Assembly: GCA_030407315.1 (NCBI GenBank)
Contig: JALQPE010000211.1
Span: 366,073-430,072 of the forward strand
Length of the DNA: 64,000 nucleotides
Origin: Asparagopsis taxiformis
Taxonomy: Eukaryota > Rhodophyta > Florideophyceae > Bonnemaisoniales > Bonnemaisoniaceae
Direction: 5' to 3'
Within the stretch, counting starts at the first letter, position 1. Each line of letters opens with the position of its first letter. Below the pieces are notes generated by a model that was given only the letters and a program-made list of their open reading frames with translations, did not search any database and was not told the origin of the DNA. Shown here piece by piece: positions 9,518 through 19,422 of this stretch. The translations under genes and the position numbers were made by a program.

Positions 9518-11095
9518 ATGCCCCGCCAGGTCGTCACTCTGCAGATTGGCACTCATGCCAACTTCATCGGTTCGCACTATTGGAACTTGCAAGATGAATA
9601 TCTGGCTATTCCACCCGTTTCCCGACTGCTTCAACCAGCTGTGCTATTCCGAGAGTCAAACCCATCAGCTGTTCGTCGAGGAATTGTTCCTCTCTATGCC
9701 CCCCGTTTACAGATTATTGACGCAACATCGGCATTTGGCGCCTTGAACATTTCCACTGGGGTAGTGCTTTCTGAAACTGCCTACGCCAAAACCAAAAGCA
9801 CTTCGCTGAACCCTGACCCCGATGCAACCGTGTGGTCTGGTTCTGCACAGCATTATGTCCGCGATCGAATCACGCCGAGTCCATATATCTCCCAACTGAG
9901 TGCTGAAGAAGAGCAATCTGCAGAGCTTGAACATCAACAATCACAAGTTCAACAAAGTACATACTGGAGCGATTTCCTCAAAACTCGACTGCATCCGCGT
10001 ACGGCCACTCAAATTACGGGAGTACATCACAACGTTACTCCTTTCACATTGTTTGAAGATGGCCAAGCGTGCGTCAGATCTGGACTTCTGGAAGATCTTT
10101 ACGATGATCTTCGTTTCTTCATCGAAGAATGCGATACATTTGGTGGTATATCTGTTCTCACTAACCCTGATGATGGCTACGCCGGTGTTGCTTCATCATA
10201 TATCACTCACATTCGTGATGAACTCGGGCCTTCGTCGCCTATCCTACTGTTCGGCGCACAAAACTATAGAAGACAGTACGTGCAGCCGTCAGCGCCATAC
10301 CATTCGGTCGAATTTGATCGCCAATTTGAATCGATATGCACCCGCAATGAGGCGCAACTTGTCCCCTTCTGTCGCGATATTGACGCACAATATATTCCAG
10401 CATCTTCACTCCGAGTCGCTCAAATTCCTCATGTACATATCAACTCACAAAGCCAGTTCCATACCTCAGCTATGTTGGCTCTTGCACTGGATGTTGCGCA
10501 AACACCTCTACGTTTCGGCACTTCAATGTCTGAACTCATTAGCACGCTTCGCCCCGTACCATTCGCTTCATTTTCTTCCTTGGCTTGCAACCTTCCAATT
10601 GTATCGACTAAAGTGTCTTACCCGCGACAGGGCCTATTTAGCCTGGACAATACTACCAATCTATCAAATACATACAGCAGACTGAGAGCAATACAGGACC
10701 CTATTGGTTCTCCTGAAGACTTGGAACAAGCTCGAACAGAAGTTGTGTCAGCACGCGGATTACAATACCATCTGCCGATCGTTGCCAATTTGCCAACGCC
10801 AGTAACACTCCCGATACCATTTCCCAGTATTTTCGATGCGGCTCTAGATGGCAACAGCACCGCATCACAACGTGCACAATCTGGGGAAAGCCCCATTGAT
10901 TTGGATCAAATTGCCTTGTTAGCTGGCATGGGCACCGTCCCGGCTGACGAGTGCACAAAGCTTCGTGTGTTTGGAGACACCTTGAAAACGTACAGTCGTT
11001 CTACTGATGCAAAATCCATTGGTGCAAACACAGAAGAACTACTCAACGCCGCTGAAGAATTGTTGGGATGTGCAGAAGACTACGAAAACCTTTGA
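9518..11095 (+). CDS. MSTO1: Misato/DML1 family protein (tubulin/FtsZ-like, mitochondrial inheritance)
   Basis: The ATG at 9518 gives a 525-residue protein beginning MPRQVVTLQIGTHANFIGSH, followed by YWNLQDE. This is the Misato segment II signature, where tubulin-like proteins have their nucleotide-binding start. The middle includes HPRTATQITGVHHN and a Misato-tubulin-like region around FEDGQACVRSGLLEDLYDD, with a long second half as in yeast Dml1 and human MSTO1. Family members act in mitochondrial distribution, fusion and DNA inheritance. The frame is open upstream but without an ATG, so I chose 9518. The stop lies only 16 bp from the SPO11 stop on the other strand. Confidence 0.88.
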   Translation: MPRQVVTLQIGTHANFIGSHYWNLQDEYLAIPPVSRLLQPAVLFRESNPSAVRRGIVPLYAPRLQIIDATSAFGALNISTGVVLSETAYAKTKSTSLNPDPDATVWSGSAQHYVRDRITPSPYISQLSAEEEQSAELEHQQSQVQQSTYWSDFLKTRLHPRTATQITGVHHNVTPFTLFEDGQACVRSGLLEDLYDDLRFFIEECDTFGGISVLTNPDDGYAGVASSYITHIRDELGPSSPILLFGAQNYRRQYVQPSAPYHSVEFDRQFESICTRNEAQLVPFCRDIDAQYIPASSLRVAQIPHVHINSQSQFHTSAMLALALDVAQTPLRFGTSMSELISTLRPVPFASFSSLACNLPIVSTKVSYPRQGLFSLDNTTNLSNTYSRLRAIQDPIGSPEDLEQARTEVVSARGLQYHLPIVANLPTPVTLPIPFPSIFDAALDGNSTASQRAQSGESPIDLDQIALLAGMGTVPADECTKLRVFGDTLKTYSRSTDAKSIGANTEELLNAAEELLGCAEDYENL

Positions 11096-11111
11096 TATTA
11101 ACTCGTTGAAA

Positions 11112-12423
11112 TTATCCATAAGCTGATGCACTCTGTGTCCATCTAAACCCTTCATCGAACATCCTGGTCATCAGATACACCAGCAAGCTGCGATCATTGT
11201 CATGGAACCCCTCAGTGGAGAGTGCTTCCATTTCAAATTTCTGCTTTGTGCTCTTCAATACGTCCAATTCCTGGAGCAATGACGCATACTTGACATGATT
11301 CTCAGTGCACTGCAGAGTTTTCATATGTTGAATCACATTGTTAAGCATTGCATTCTCGTTGTAAGTCAAATCTATACAGGATTTGGGATTGATTTGAAAG
11401 TAATCGCCATTGTCTGATGGACGAACCCCAATCCATTTCACATTATAATGGCCTAAACTGCGCATGTAGCAGAATGCAATGTGAAGGCCATGTGGATCTG
11501 CATCTGTCAATAGAAATACCGAAAGGTGCAAGCCTGCTTCACGTTGCGTATTGCAAATGCTTTCAACAAATGTGCGGGTTGCAAAATCAGGATATCCTAT
11601 TATGTGCGATTATAAGACGTGATGTCAATATCAGTGCACGATATCATGACATTCATCTACTGAAATGCAGCTACAGCTACTCACCTTTTCCAGTTACCGT
11701 GATGCAAAGCTCCTGATATTTTGCACTACGCGGATCATTCAAGAGGGAACTGAACGTTGCTTCTTTCTCAACACTGTAGATTCCTGTTAGTATAACACTT
11801 TGGAGTAGTGCATTGCTTATCCCTCCCATGTGCCCCAGGGACATTACAAGTTTTGATACAAATTAAGGCACTTACATGACAATAGCCTTTGCTTGGGTCT
11901 TAACTTCGCATATTCTCTCCGGACGTGGAGGAATGAGACAACCGTCACCGCTGAATTTGGCTATATCGACATAATGGCCGTTTTCATCAATAAATGAAAG
12001 ATTGCCAGAAACTAATCCTTTGGGGGCTGCGACTATGTTGAGATCGTTTCGCATGATCCCTGTCTCTTTGGACAGTATTGTTAACGCCCTATCCACAGAT
12101 TCGGGATTTGGGAAAATGGATCGACACATGTAGTACACATCACGTTTCGTCAGTATAGATTCGCTTTGGATTTGATTGTGCGCAATGGCTGCAAGGTGCG
12201 CCATACGAAGGGCTACAATGCTTGTGCGTCGAGACGGATTTCTTGGCTGCGTCGCATTTATTGAGGCCGATGCAATTGGCAACAAAGATATCGATTTATC
12301 AATATGTGCGTCCCTTGGTAGCGTCGTCAAGATATTCGAGCTGAGATACGTCTTGATGAAGAGGCATATGTGTCGCTCCAGAGCAATCAGAATGACCTCA
12401 AAAGTTTTTTCACCAGATTCCAT
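11112..12423 (-). CDS. SPO11: SPO11 meiotic recombination protein (Topo VI A-like), three exons
   Basis: The gene needs two splices. Exon 1 is 12423-11876, exon 2 is 11773-11685 and exon 3 is 11596-11112, together 1122 nt (373 residues). Intron 1 (102 nt) begins GTAAGT, has a TACTAAC branch site and ends CTACAG. Intron 2 (88 nt) begins GTGAGT and ends TAATAG. Joined, exon 1 runs into AKAIVIVEKEATFSSLL and exon 3 into GYPDFATRTF. The catalytic Tyr lies in TKRDVYYMCRSIF (winged-helix 5Y-CAP domain), and the Toprim metal site is in LLTDADPHGLHIAF. Spo11 makes the DNA double-strand breaks that start meiotic recombination. Upstream, the Nudix gene on the same strand stops 47 bp before this start. 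Confidence 0.93.
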
Positions 12424-12470
12424 AGGAAGAGGTGTGTTACACCCGTGTGAGAATCACTATCGACAATGAT

Positions 12471-13415
12471 TCATATAGTACTCATGGAACGAAAACAAGC
12501 ACATCGTCGCTTGACTGAGCTTGTGTTGTTCGGAAATAATTCGATGTTGTTGATGAAAGGCTCAAACTTGTCGCCATATATTTTCGCTTGCATCCACCAG
12601 TAAACATCAGTAATATACACGGACACCACCTGGAGCGCCCTGTTTCCCGGAATTGCCCCAAGCCAATCCACTCGTCTTCCCCCAATGCATTGTACGAAAT
12701 CCCCTAGACAGGACAGCGTAAGACCCCATAGCGGCACGTATGGTGCACGATCGACATATTCTTCATTCGCATAGACCATGTCTTTGGCCAAAGGTAAGAT
12801 ATCTATGGCAGGCATCTGCAATCTTGTCAAACCACTAAATTCAACCAACCAAGGCGCGCTACGTCCTATGAAGCCAAGTCGTGCGCAAGGCACCTTCCTT
12901 TCATATGCGCATCGCGCTTGTGTGCCACCGTGAAGATAACGTAATGGAATCCAAAACACAGAGTTCACTTCCTCCCTCTGTAACATGTCGCTGGTCAATG
13001 GGACGGGGGCAGTTTGCATGAATACAAATACGCAGAGCACATCGTTTCTGCCGATTGCTGTTCTGTGAATCAACTGGTCGTTCAACTGACCAATGTATGC
13101 GTGCGAGTTATCGCCCAGTACTAGTCCCACTTCTTCTTGTGTCTCGCGGACAACTGTTCCATAGTCGCTCTCGTCCTCAGCAGAACGCCTGCCGCCGGGA
13201 AAGGCAATATCTGCAGACCATGGGTCACTGTCTCGAACAGCTCTTTGGATAAACAAAACTTCGAGACATTTACTACTTCTGCCATCTATTCTCTCAGAAC
13301 CAATACGAAGTATCAACGCGACCGATGCTCTTCTCTGTCCCTCCAAAATACTCATCCGAGCGCCGGAGAGCAAATTTGTCAAGGAGGTGCGCAGAACGTT
13401 CAAGTGAGTATCCAT
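12471..13415 (-). CDS. Nudix hydrolase, CoA-diphosphatase-like (NUDT7/8 type)
   Basis: The 314-residue protein has the Nudix box starting GGRRSAEDESDYGTVVRETQ and ending EEVGL (about residues 92-116), which fits Gx5Ex7REuxEExGu. The preceding DPWSADIAFPGG resembles the NUDT7/8 and CoA pyrophosphatase subgroup, which often reads PGxWSFPGG-like. Nudix enzymes cleave nucleoside diphosphates linked to another group; the substrate here is a guess. The C-terminal half (about 170 residues) is longer than in the minimal domain and I do not recognise it. The ATG at 13415 is the first in frame. SPO11 begins 47 bp after the stop, an unusually tight same-strand spacing for a eukaryote. Confidence 0.85.
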   Translation of the reverse strand: MDTHLNVLRTSLTNLLSGARMSILEGQRRASVALILRIGSERIDGRSSKCLEVLFIQRAVRDSDPWSADIAFPGGRRSAEDESDYGTVVRETQEEVGLVLGDNSHAYIGQLNDQLIHRTAIGRNDVLCVFVFMQTAPVPLTSDMLQREEVNSVFWIPLRYLHGGTQARCAYERKVPCARLGFIGRSAPWLVEFSGLTRLQMPAIDILPLAKDMVYANEEYVDRAPYVPLWGLTLSCLGDFVQCIGGRRVDWLGAIPGNRALQVVSVYITDVYWWMQAKIYGDKFEPFINNIELFPNNTSSVKRRCACFRSMSTI

Positions 13416-13658
13416 TTACTGCAGAGTGCTGCCTACTTTCCTGTCTATGTTCAAAGCTATCATGAAAAATGTTATGGATTCTCGGTTTTTCAGGTCTTCA
13501 TAACAGAGCTGCTTTTCACACAGGCTGTAATTGCGAACTACTGGCCATCACAACCGACGCAACCCTCATTCGTATAGTACATTGATAGCTTGCCGGAGCC
13601 CTTAGCTGGGCTGTGTGTGTGTGTGTGTACATGTTGAAATTTACATAATCATCGCATT

Positions 13659-16600
13659 TCACGCGTAGCAAGACCTCAACGCAGTTAATTGATGGATCGT
13701 GTCGTCGATCATCTTCAGCTGGTTCAATTCTGCTTCGTACATACGCTTGATAACTCCACTTCTAGAGGTAGTATTTCCATATTTGCCCATCATTGGCAGG
13801 CTGCACCTTCGCTTGGGGGGACTGGGAGAAAATTCCAATGTCCGCTTGAGAGAATAATCCGAAATCCGCCGCGTGGGACGTCTAGAAATGACTTCTCCGT
13901 CAGTTGCACTATGACTTCGCATCCGTTTCCCTGGTGGTACCGATTGTACTTCATTCTTAAAGTCTGTCCGTTTCCTATTCACACAATTTGTCTTCACAGG
14001 CGTACCATCCCAAGCTCTTTCCACATGCTCAGGTGCTCTCGAATTTCCATTCACTTCGAATGTGCTTCGACTCATATGAGAGAAAATGGTTGCATCTTCA
14101 TCTGACTTTGCACTCTGCGGTAACAGGAAAGAGGTAGAATACATGCCCGCGAGACAGAACGACACATAGGGTCTTATGATTTGTCCCAGTGCATGGCAGA
14201 AGTGAGATAGAGGACTTCGAGCATCCAGATTCTGGACAGGAGGAAACACTTGCAGCATTTCCGCCATCTGCACTATGTATTCTTCGGCAGTACATGCACG
14301 GATTATTTGCCCACGGGGCAATCGAACTTTTTGCGTAAACCTCTGAATGGTTCGTAAATGACTTATCTCCGCTTTGAACTCTTCGGGGCATCGAAATACC
14401 TCCCGTTCGAGCATTGTCGCAATACCCGACCATGCCTGATTGATTGCATTGATCACTTGCTCGTATGCTGATGTCCGTTCTCCAGTTCGAATTGTGCTCA
14501 TGAAACGCATCCAGGCGGAATTCCCATCTTCCACCAGCCTATCACCAAGCAAGTTAACATGGGCTCCAAGTCCAACCCGCTCCAAATCGGTTCTTATTTC
14601 CACAACGGAAGCCAGAAATACTTTGTTGAACGAAATCCTAGGCTCTCTTGGCTTCGACAAATTCTTGAAAATTGGCACAACCTTGTAACTGCTTATGAGG
14701 CATGAGCTGTGAAGGAAACCAAGTTGCAAGTTTGTTATAAATTCAGCAGTTCTTGTATCTTCCTCCGCCACAACACAGTTACCAGATGAATGAGCTAATG
14801 CCAGAATCAAACGTGGAGGTGGAAGTCCTGTGTCGACAGATAGCGACCTTTGTCTCGAAAGCATGTTCTTCAACCTTTCAAAGAGCCTCTGGTCGAAGGT
14901 CGGTTTCTCTGGAATATCAATTCCACAAATAACCAAATTTGCCGACCTTGGTATGGGAGAATCAGACTGAACCTTGCGGACACTATACTTGGCTTCGTTG
15001 CTGACGTAGAGATTGATTATCTTGCTGTCATGACGCGTCCCTACAGAGCCATCTGCAGATAATTCCTGTTCCAGCCACTTCAATGCCAACCCCCTCCCCG
15101 ACTTCTGAGCAATTGTCAGTTCAAATACGACAGCTTGCCATCGAGGTAGGCCATGGCGGATCATTTCCTTGTGCAGAAGGTCTACACCTCGAGTAGTTTT
15201 CTTACCAGCTACAGCTGATGCAGCCTCGGGGCTAGTTTCAAATATGTTCAACTTCTCTGACGGTTTGGGCGGAATGCTCGGTTTAAGTTGTTTTGTGACT
15301 GGCGTAGATTCTTCATATCTTGGGAACCAAGGATTGTTGCTGTCTGCAATTTTCAAATGCACACGTCCCATAATCCCCCACACCTTCTTCCATATATCAT
15401 GACCGATGTCTCTCACTTTTTCAAGTTGAATTAGAAGGTTCTGCTTGGTTTCTTCTGTGTCAGAGCAAGTTTCTTTAAACTCCTTTGCTTTCGAGGTGAT
15501 GGCAGAGAGCTTTTGTGCAAAGTCCTCTATGATTGCAAAAGCATCATCGCATTGCTTTCGAACACTAGTAAGATCTGTATCCGTCCAAAATGTATCAGTA
15601 AACTTCTGAATTGGTTCAAGCGCCTGATGTCCTTTCAATATAATTTCAGCTGCTTCTTCTCGAATAACGTTCAATTCTCTCATCGAAATGCTCTTCAGAT
15701 CAGGTACAGGTTTTGGTGATGAAGAAGTAACCGTCTCATTGTCCACTTTCGTTTCTCTGGGACTTTCTTCTACCACCGGTTTCGGATCAATGCTTGGAAT
15801 ATTTGATGGGTGCTGTTGAACGGTTTCGCCAACCTTGTTCCACTCATAGCTAGCAGAAGGAGTTGGTTTCATTTGATTCTCCAAGTCATCTTGAGTTTGA
15901 CTGATACCCATCCCTGGTCCCCTGGGCGCAGAGGAAAAACCATGTGGAGCAGGTATTGTTAAGGTAGGTTTAGATTGTCCTCTGTTAACCCATTCTCTAT
16001 CAACTTTCACCTGGGTGTGCACATTTGTCGAAGGCACAAATTGTTGTATAAATGGCTGTGATGGCGCATGTACCGCCGTTTCTGTCTGAGGCCCTGTCTT
16101 TACAATCGGAAACACCCCGGTTGGTGGGGCTACTTGTCCAGAGCTCGTCGCGGCGCTTGTGGGAGGAACAGGTTGAATCTCACTGTTCAATCTATTTTCA
16201 GATGAGGGCTTCACAGAATTGCTCCCACTAGTTGTGATCAGAGGTTCAACTGGCACAGGTGGTACACCAGTATGCGTCTGTGGTATCAAAGAATCGGTGA
16301 CCGTGGTAGGTTCAGTAGAGCGCAAGAAATCCGCTACAACTGGATGCTTTTTCAAGCGATATAAAACACTCTTCGGTAATGCTGCCATATCAAAGTCGTA
16401 TTTGGCATTCCCTGTTATAATCTCAGAGTTTTTGCGTGCCTTCTTTTCAACAAACAAAGCAGACTTCTTGGGAACCCACTGGATGTCTTTGACGGAAAAT
16501 CTCCGAGACGGTGTGTGCACTTCAAGCTGTGAAGGGTCAAGTCCATACCCATCTTCTGGATGGATAGCCATTCCAAGTAGATTGAAAAAGTCAACTGCTT

Positions 16601-19226
16601 CCCCATCTCGATCGAAACCGAGCCTAGTACTTAGAACTGGTACATCTATGGCATCCTTGCATCGTTTAGATCCGTTCGAAGCATTCATCGAAGTAAGGGC
16701 TCTACGACGAAGCTCTGCAAATTTAGAGTGCATGAGACATGCCATTAAATATGGTGCTGCTCGTACGCAGGAAAAGAATGTTGCAGCGTTGCTGAACGAT
16801 GATGATGCTGCCTGGAATACCTGAAGAGCAAACTGAACAGGCAAACTATGACGCACCTCCTCACTCAAACGAAGAAGCAGTTCAACTATTCCTTTGTGGT
16901 CATCAATATTCCTTAGTATGAAGTAACATTGCATTTCGGGTTCGTTTGGAGACATTGGTAGTTTCTGCTCGCGACGTAAGCCATACATTTCCCGAAGTGA
17001 AACAAGGCATTTATCCAGTTGTTCATAGTTCTGCTTAGCAGAGAACATACTCGGGTCGGTGCCATGTAATCGATGTGCCGACATGATATGAAAACGAACA
17101 CTTTCTTCATGAACTTTGATGCTTGATTCATCCCTAACTCCCTGCAATGTAAAGTCCTGCCGAAGAGACCGTGTTCTGTCCCTCACAAAGTTATGAATAT
17201 CGACAAACTTGGCACCTCTGGTATCACAAACTCCCTTGAGATAGTCCATGGTTTGTACTAAGACCTTAGGTGGCCTCACATCCGATGGCTTGGGTTGTTC
17301 CGCAATAGCAGCGGAGCGCCTGTACTTCTTGACCATTTTTTCTGGATCAGCTTTACCCCTACTTCCTTTCATCATCTCATATACTGAAATGTCTCCTTGC
17401 TGCTTTCGCACTTCAATCTCTTCTGCAGGACACATTGTGATGCAAGTACCAACAAAATCCTTGGCATGTTTAAGTTGCATTCTTTTTCCTACCTCTCGCC
17501 ACTTTGGTGTAGCTTTGGTTGGTGAGGATTCTGGAGCGTGTAGTGATCTCGACAAACGCTTTGGAGTCTTTTGCTGATTAGCCACCCTTGTCTCGGCACG
17601 TTTTCTGGCAATGCGTTCTTTTAGCGCTTCCTTCTCAGCAATACTGGCTCGAAGTCGCGCTATCTCGGCCTTGTGATCAATAATATTCTCCTGTATAGCA
17701 AAACGGCCAGGTTTATCTACCGCACCAACCTTGTTCTCATTCGGTTCTGGAAACGTTTCAGGATCTTCTACCAACTGCGGTTCTTCCTTGACAAGTCTTC
17801 GAGGTAACTCAACTGTGGGTGGTGCCTCCTCCTGTGTATCCATACCATCGGCTGATATCGTCATGTTCGACTGCGAAGCGCTTGCGATAGCCTCAGATGG
17901 AAAATTCTGAGTGGCGCCTGGAACAGAAGGCCAAGCCTGCGTGGAAGGGAACGAATTTGATGGCCATTGTGATGACTCCCTCCCTGTCATGCCATCCAAT
18001 GGTCGTGATCGAGAAGACAGTGTTGCCTGGGCGTTGTTCGCGAAGGGGTCATTTTGGAGAGGCGGATGAGAGGTAAATGGATCAGGAGGGCTTGGCTGCT
18101 GGTTAGAAAAAGGGTCCGAGAACCCAGCTGGCTGGTTTGTAAATGCACTGGAGGGATTAACACTCTGCACGTTAAAAGGCTGAGTCATAGCAGGGGGTTG
18201 GTTCAACTGAGTGACTGGTGCAGGCGGTTGCTTGAACGGATCAAAGGCAGGAGCTGACTGTCCCTCGAAAGGGTCTCCGCCAGCAGCAGGATGACTTGCA
18301 AAAGGGTCAGACATGGCACCCCCACTGCCGTAGGGGGTTGAAGGACGAAACGGATCCGAATGTTTGGATGGGCCGGCAGAGAACGGCCCAGGCTGCGAAT
18401 TTTTCCTCTCCATATCTGAAGGACCATACTGCTGTGCAAATGGATCCGATGGAGTAGATTTGGCATGTGGCTCTGGATACCACGTCTCCATCGGCGCACC
18501 GCGTTCATGACTCGGACCAGATGGCAACACTGGAGGCCCGCGGAAGGTGACCTGTAACTTCTGGCCATTGTGAGTCGGCAGGTTTCGGAGCGCCATTTCA
18601 GCATTTTGAATGCTTGCAAAGGTAATAATTGCTGTGCGTTTCATTCCATCGCGATGAATGCGCTGCTTAATCGACACTGAAATTACGCCACGGTCAGAAA
18701 TGGGCTCAAAGAGCTCCTGCAAGGCAGTACGGGAATATAAATCTTTGGGCACGTAAGAGAAAAGGAGCTCGTTGGTTGGGATCGACTGTTGCGCCTGGGT
18801 GGAGGGAGCATTATTATGTGCAGGACCGCGAAAGTATGAAAGCTGCAAAGTGCTGTTGGCATACTGACGCCCCTTTGTCATTGCTGCTGTAGCGTCTGAC
18901 GGGCTGGCAAATGTGACAACGGCAGTGCGGCGTGTCGAATCGGGTGTTCCGCGCAAGGAAACATTGATAACTGAAACAGAGGGGATGACAGAAAAGTGAG
19001 CGGTGAGTGATGAGGGAGAAAAGAGCTCTGCAGGAACATTTCGCACAAGAAGCTTATCCGTAAGCATTGCGGGATCGGATGGTGTAGCAAAAGGATCTGC
19101 AGGAGGTACTGGTGGAGGATCAGTGTCGCGCGAATGTGAATTCGTTCTAATGCGGGAGCGCGTCTTACTTCGAGCGCGAGGTGGTCTGCCGCGATTGTGA
19201 GGGCTTGAACCATCGTCAAGCTCCAT
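13659..19226 (-). CDS. SAC3: SAC3/GANP-type TREX-2 scaffold with two RRM domains and DPF repeats
   Basis: The first ATG at 19226 gives 1855 residues; 19 more codons are open upstream but have no ATG. Two RRM-like domains lie at about 56-120 and 155-230. A disordered stretch (about 250-400) repeats the tripeptide DPF eight times, and a ninth precedes RRM1. Then comes the Sac3/GANP domain from FVGTCITMCPAEE (about 590) to about 915, a Ser/Pro-rich linker and a helical C-terminal region with WLEQELSADGS-like blocks, as in MCM3AP. Sac3/GANP scaffolds TREX-2 at nuclear pores and couples transcription to mRNA export. Animal MCM3AP carries one N-terminal RRM and FG repeats, so the doubled RRM and DPF in place of FG are notable. 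It diverges from the coiled-coil gene. Confidence 0.9.
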   Translation of the reverse strand: MELDDGSSPHNRGRPPRARSKTRSRIRTNSHSRDTDPPPVPPADPFATPSDPAMLTDKLLVRNVPAELFSPSSLTAHFSVIPSVSVINVSLRGTPDSTRRTAVVTFASPSDATAAMTKGRQYANSTLQLSYFRGPAHNNAPSTQAQQSIPTNELLFSYVPKDLYSRTALQELFEPISDRGVISVSIKQRIHRDGMKRTAIITFASIQNAEMALRNLPTHNGQKLQVTFRGPPVLPSGPSHERGAPMETWYPEPHAKSTPSDPFAQQYGPSDMERKNSQPGPFSAGPSKHSDPFRPSTPYGSGGAMSDPFASHPAAGGDPFEGQSAPAFDPFKQPPAPVTQLNQPPAMTQPFNVQSVNPSSAFTNQPAGFSDPFSNQQPSPPDPFTSHPPLQNDPFANNAQATLSSRSRPLDGMTGRESSQWPSNSFPSTQAWPSVPGATQNFPSEAIASASQSNMTISADGMDTQEEAPPTVELPRRLVKEEPQLVEDPETFPEPNENKVGAVDKPGRFAIQENIIDHKAEIARLRASIAEKEALKERIARKRAETRVANQQKTPKRLSRSLHAPESSPTKATPKWREVGKRMQLKHAKDFVGTCITMCPAEEIEVRKQQGDISVYEMMKGSRGKADPEKMVKKYRRSAAIAEQPKPSDVRPPKVLVQTMDYLKGVCDTRGAKFVDIHNFVRDRTRSLRQDFTLQGVRDESSIKVHEESVRFHIMSAHRLHGTDPSMFSAKQNYEQLDKCLVSLREMYGLRREQKLPMSPNEPEMQCYFILRNIDDHKGIVELLLRLSEEVRHSLPVQFALQVFQAASSSFSNAATFFSCVRAAPYLMACLMHSKFAELRRRALTSMNASNGSKRCKDAIDVPVLSTRLGFDRDGEAVDFFNLLGMAIHPEDGYGLDPSQLEVHTPSRRFSVKDIQWVPKKSALFVEKKARKNSEIITGNAKYDFDMAALPKSVLYRLKKHPVVADFLRSTEPTTVTDSLIPQTHTGVPPVPVEPLITTSGSNSVKPSSENRLNSEIQPVPPTSAATSSGQVAPPTGVFPIVKTGPQTETAVHAPSQPFIQQFVPSTNVHTQVKVDREWVNRGQSKPTLTIPAPHGFSSAPRGPGMGISQTQDDLENQMKPTPSASYEWNKVGETVQQHPSNIPSIDPKPVVEESPRETKVDNETVTSSSPKPVPDLKSISMRELNVIREEAAEIILKGHQALEPIQKFTDTFWTDTDLTSVRKQCDDAFAIIEDFAQKLSAITSKAKEFKETCSDTEETKQNLLIQLEKVRDIGHDIWKKVWGIMGRVHLKIADSNNPWFPRYEESTPVTKQLKPSIPPKPSEKLNIFETSPEAASAVAGKKTTRGVDLLHKEMIRHGLPRWQAVVFELTIAQKSGRGLALKWLEQELSADGSVGTRHDSKIINLYVSNEAKYSVRKVQSDSPIPRSANLVICGIDIPEKPTFDQRLFERLKNMLSRQRSLSVDTGLPPPRLILALAHSSGNCVVAEEDTRTAEFITNLQLGFLHSSCLISSYKVVPIFKNLSKPREPRISFNKVFLASVVEIRTDLERVGLGAHVNLLGDRLVEDGNSAWMRFMSTIRTGERTSAYEQVINAINQAWSGIATMLEREVFRCPEEFKAEISHLRTIQRFTQKVRLPRGQIIRACTAEEYIVQMAEMLQVFPPVQNLDARSPLSHFCHALGQIIRPYVSFCLAGMYSTSFLLPQSAKSDEDATIFSHMSRSTFEVNGNSRAPEHVERAWDGTPVKTNCVNRKRTDFKNEVQSVPPGKRMRSHSATDGEVISRRPTRRISDYSLKRTLEFSPSPPKRRCSLPMMGKYGNTTSRSGVIKRMYEAELNQLKMIDDTIHQLTALRSCYA

Positions 19227-19422
19227 GGTTGAAGCGCTGTTGGGATTAATAGGGAAGGCTGGAGAGCAAAATAGTCTTGGCAAGATGGATATTGTTTGCT
19301 AACGCAATCAATGAGCTGTCGGTGGATACAAGTAATGCTAATTGGAGAAAACTAAGTTCCAATTTTTTAAGACGTATCTAATCTTTTCACTCAACTGCCA
19401 TGATCCTCTCCACAGCAAACTC
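19227..19422. promoter_or_regulatory. divergent promoter gap between SAC3 and the coiled-coil gene
   Basis: The start codons lie 196 bp apart on opposite strands, so both promoters are confined to this interval. I see no TATA box. Confidence 0.35.
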
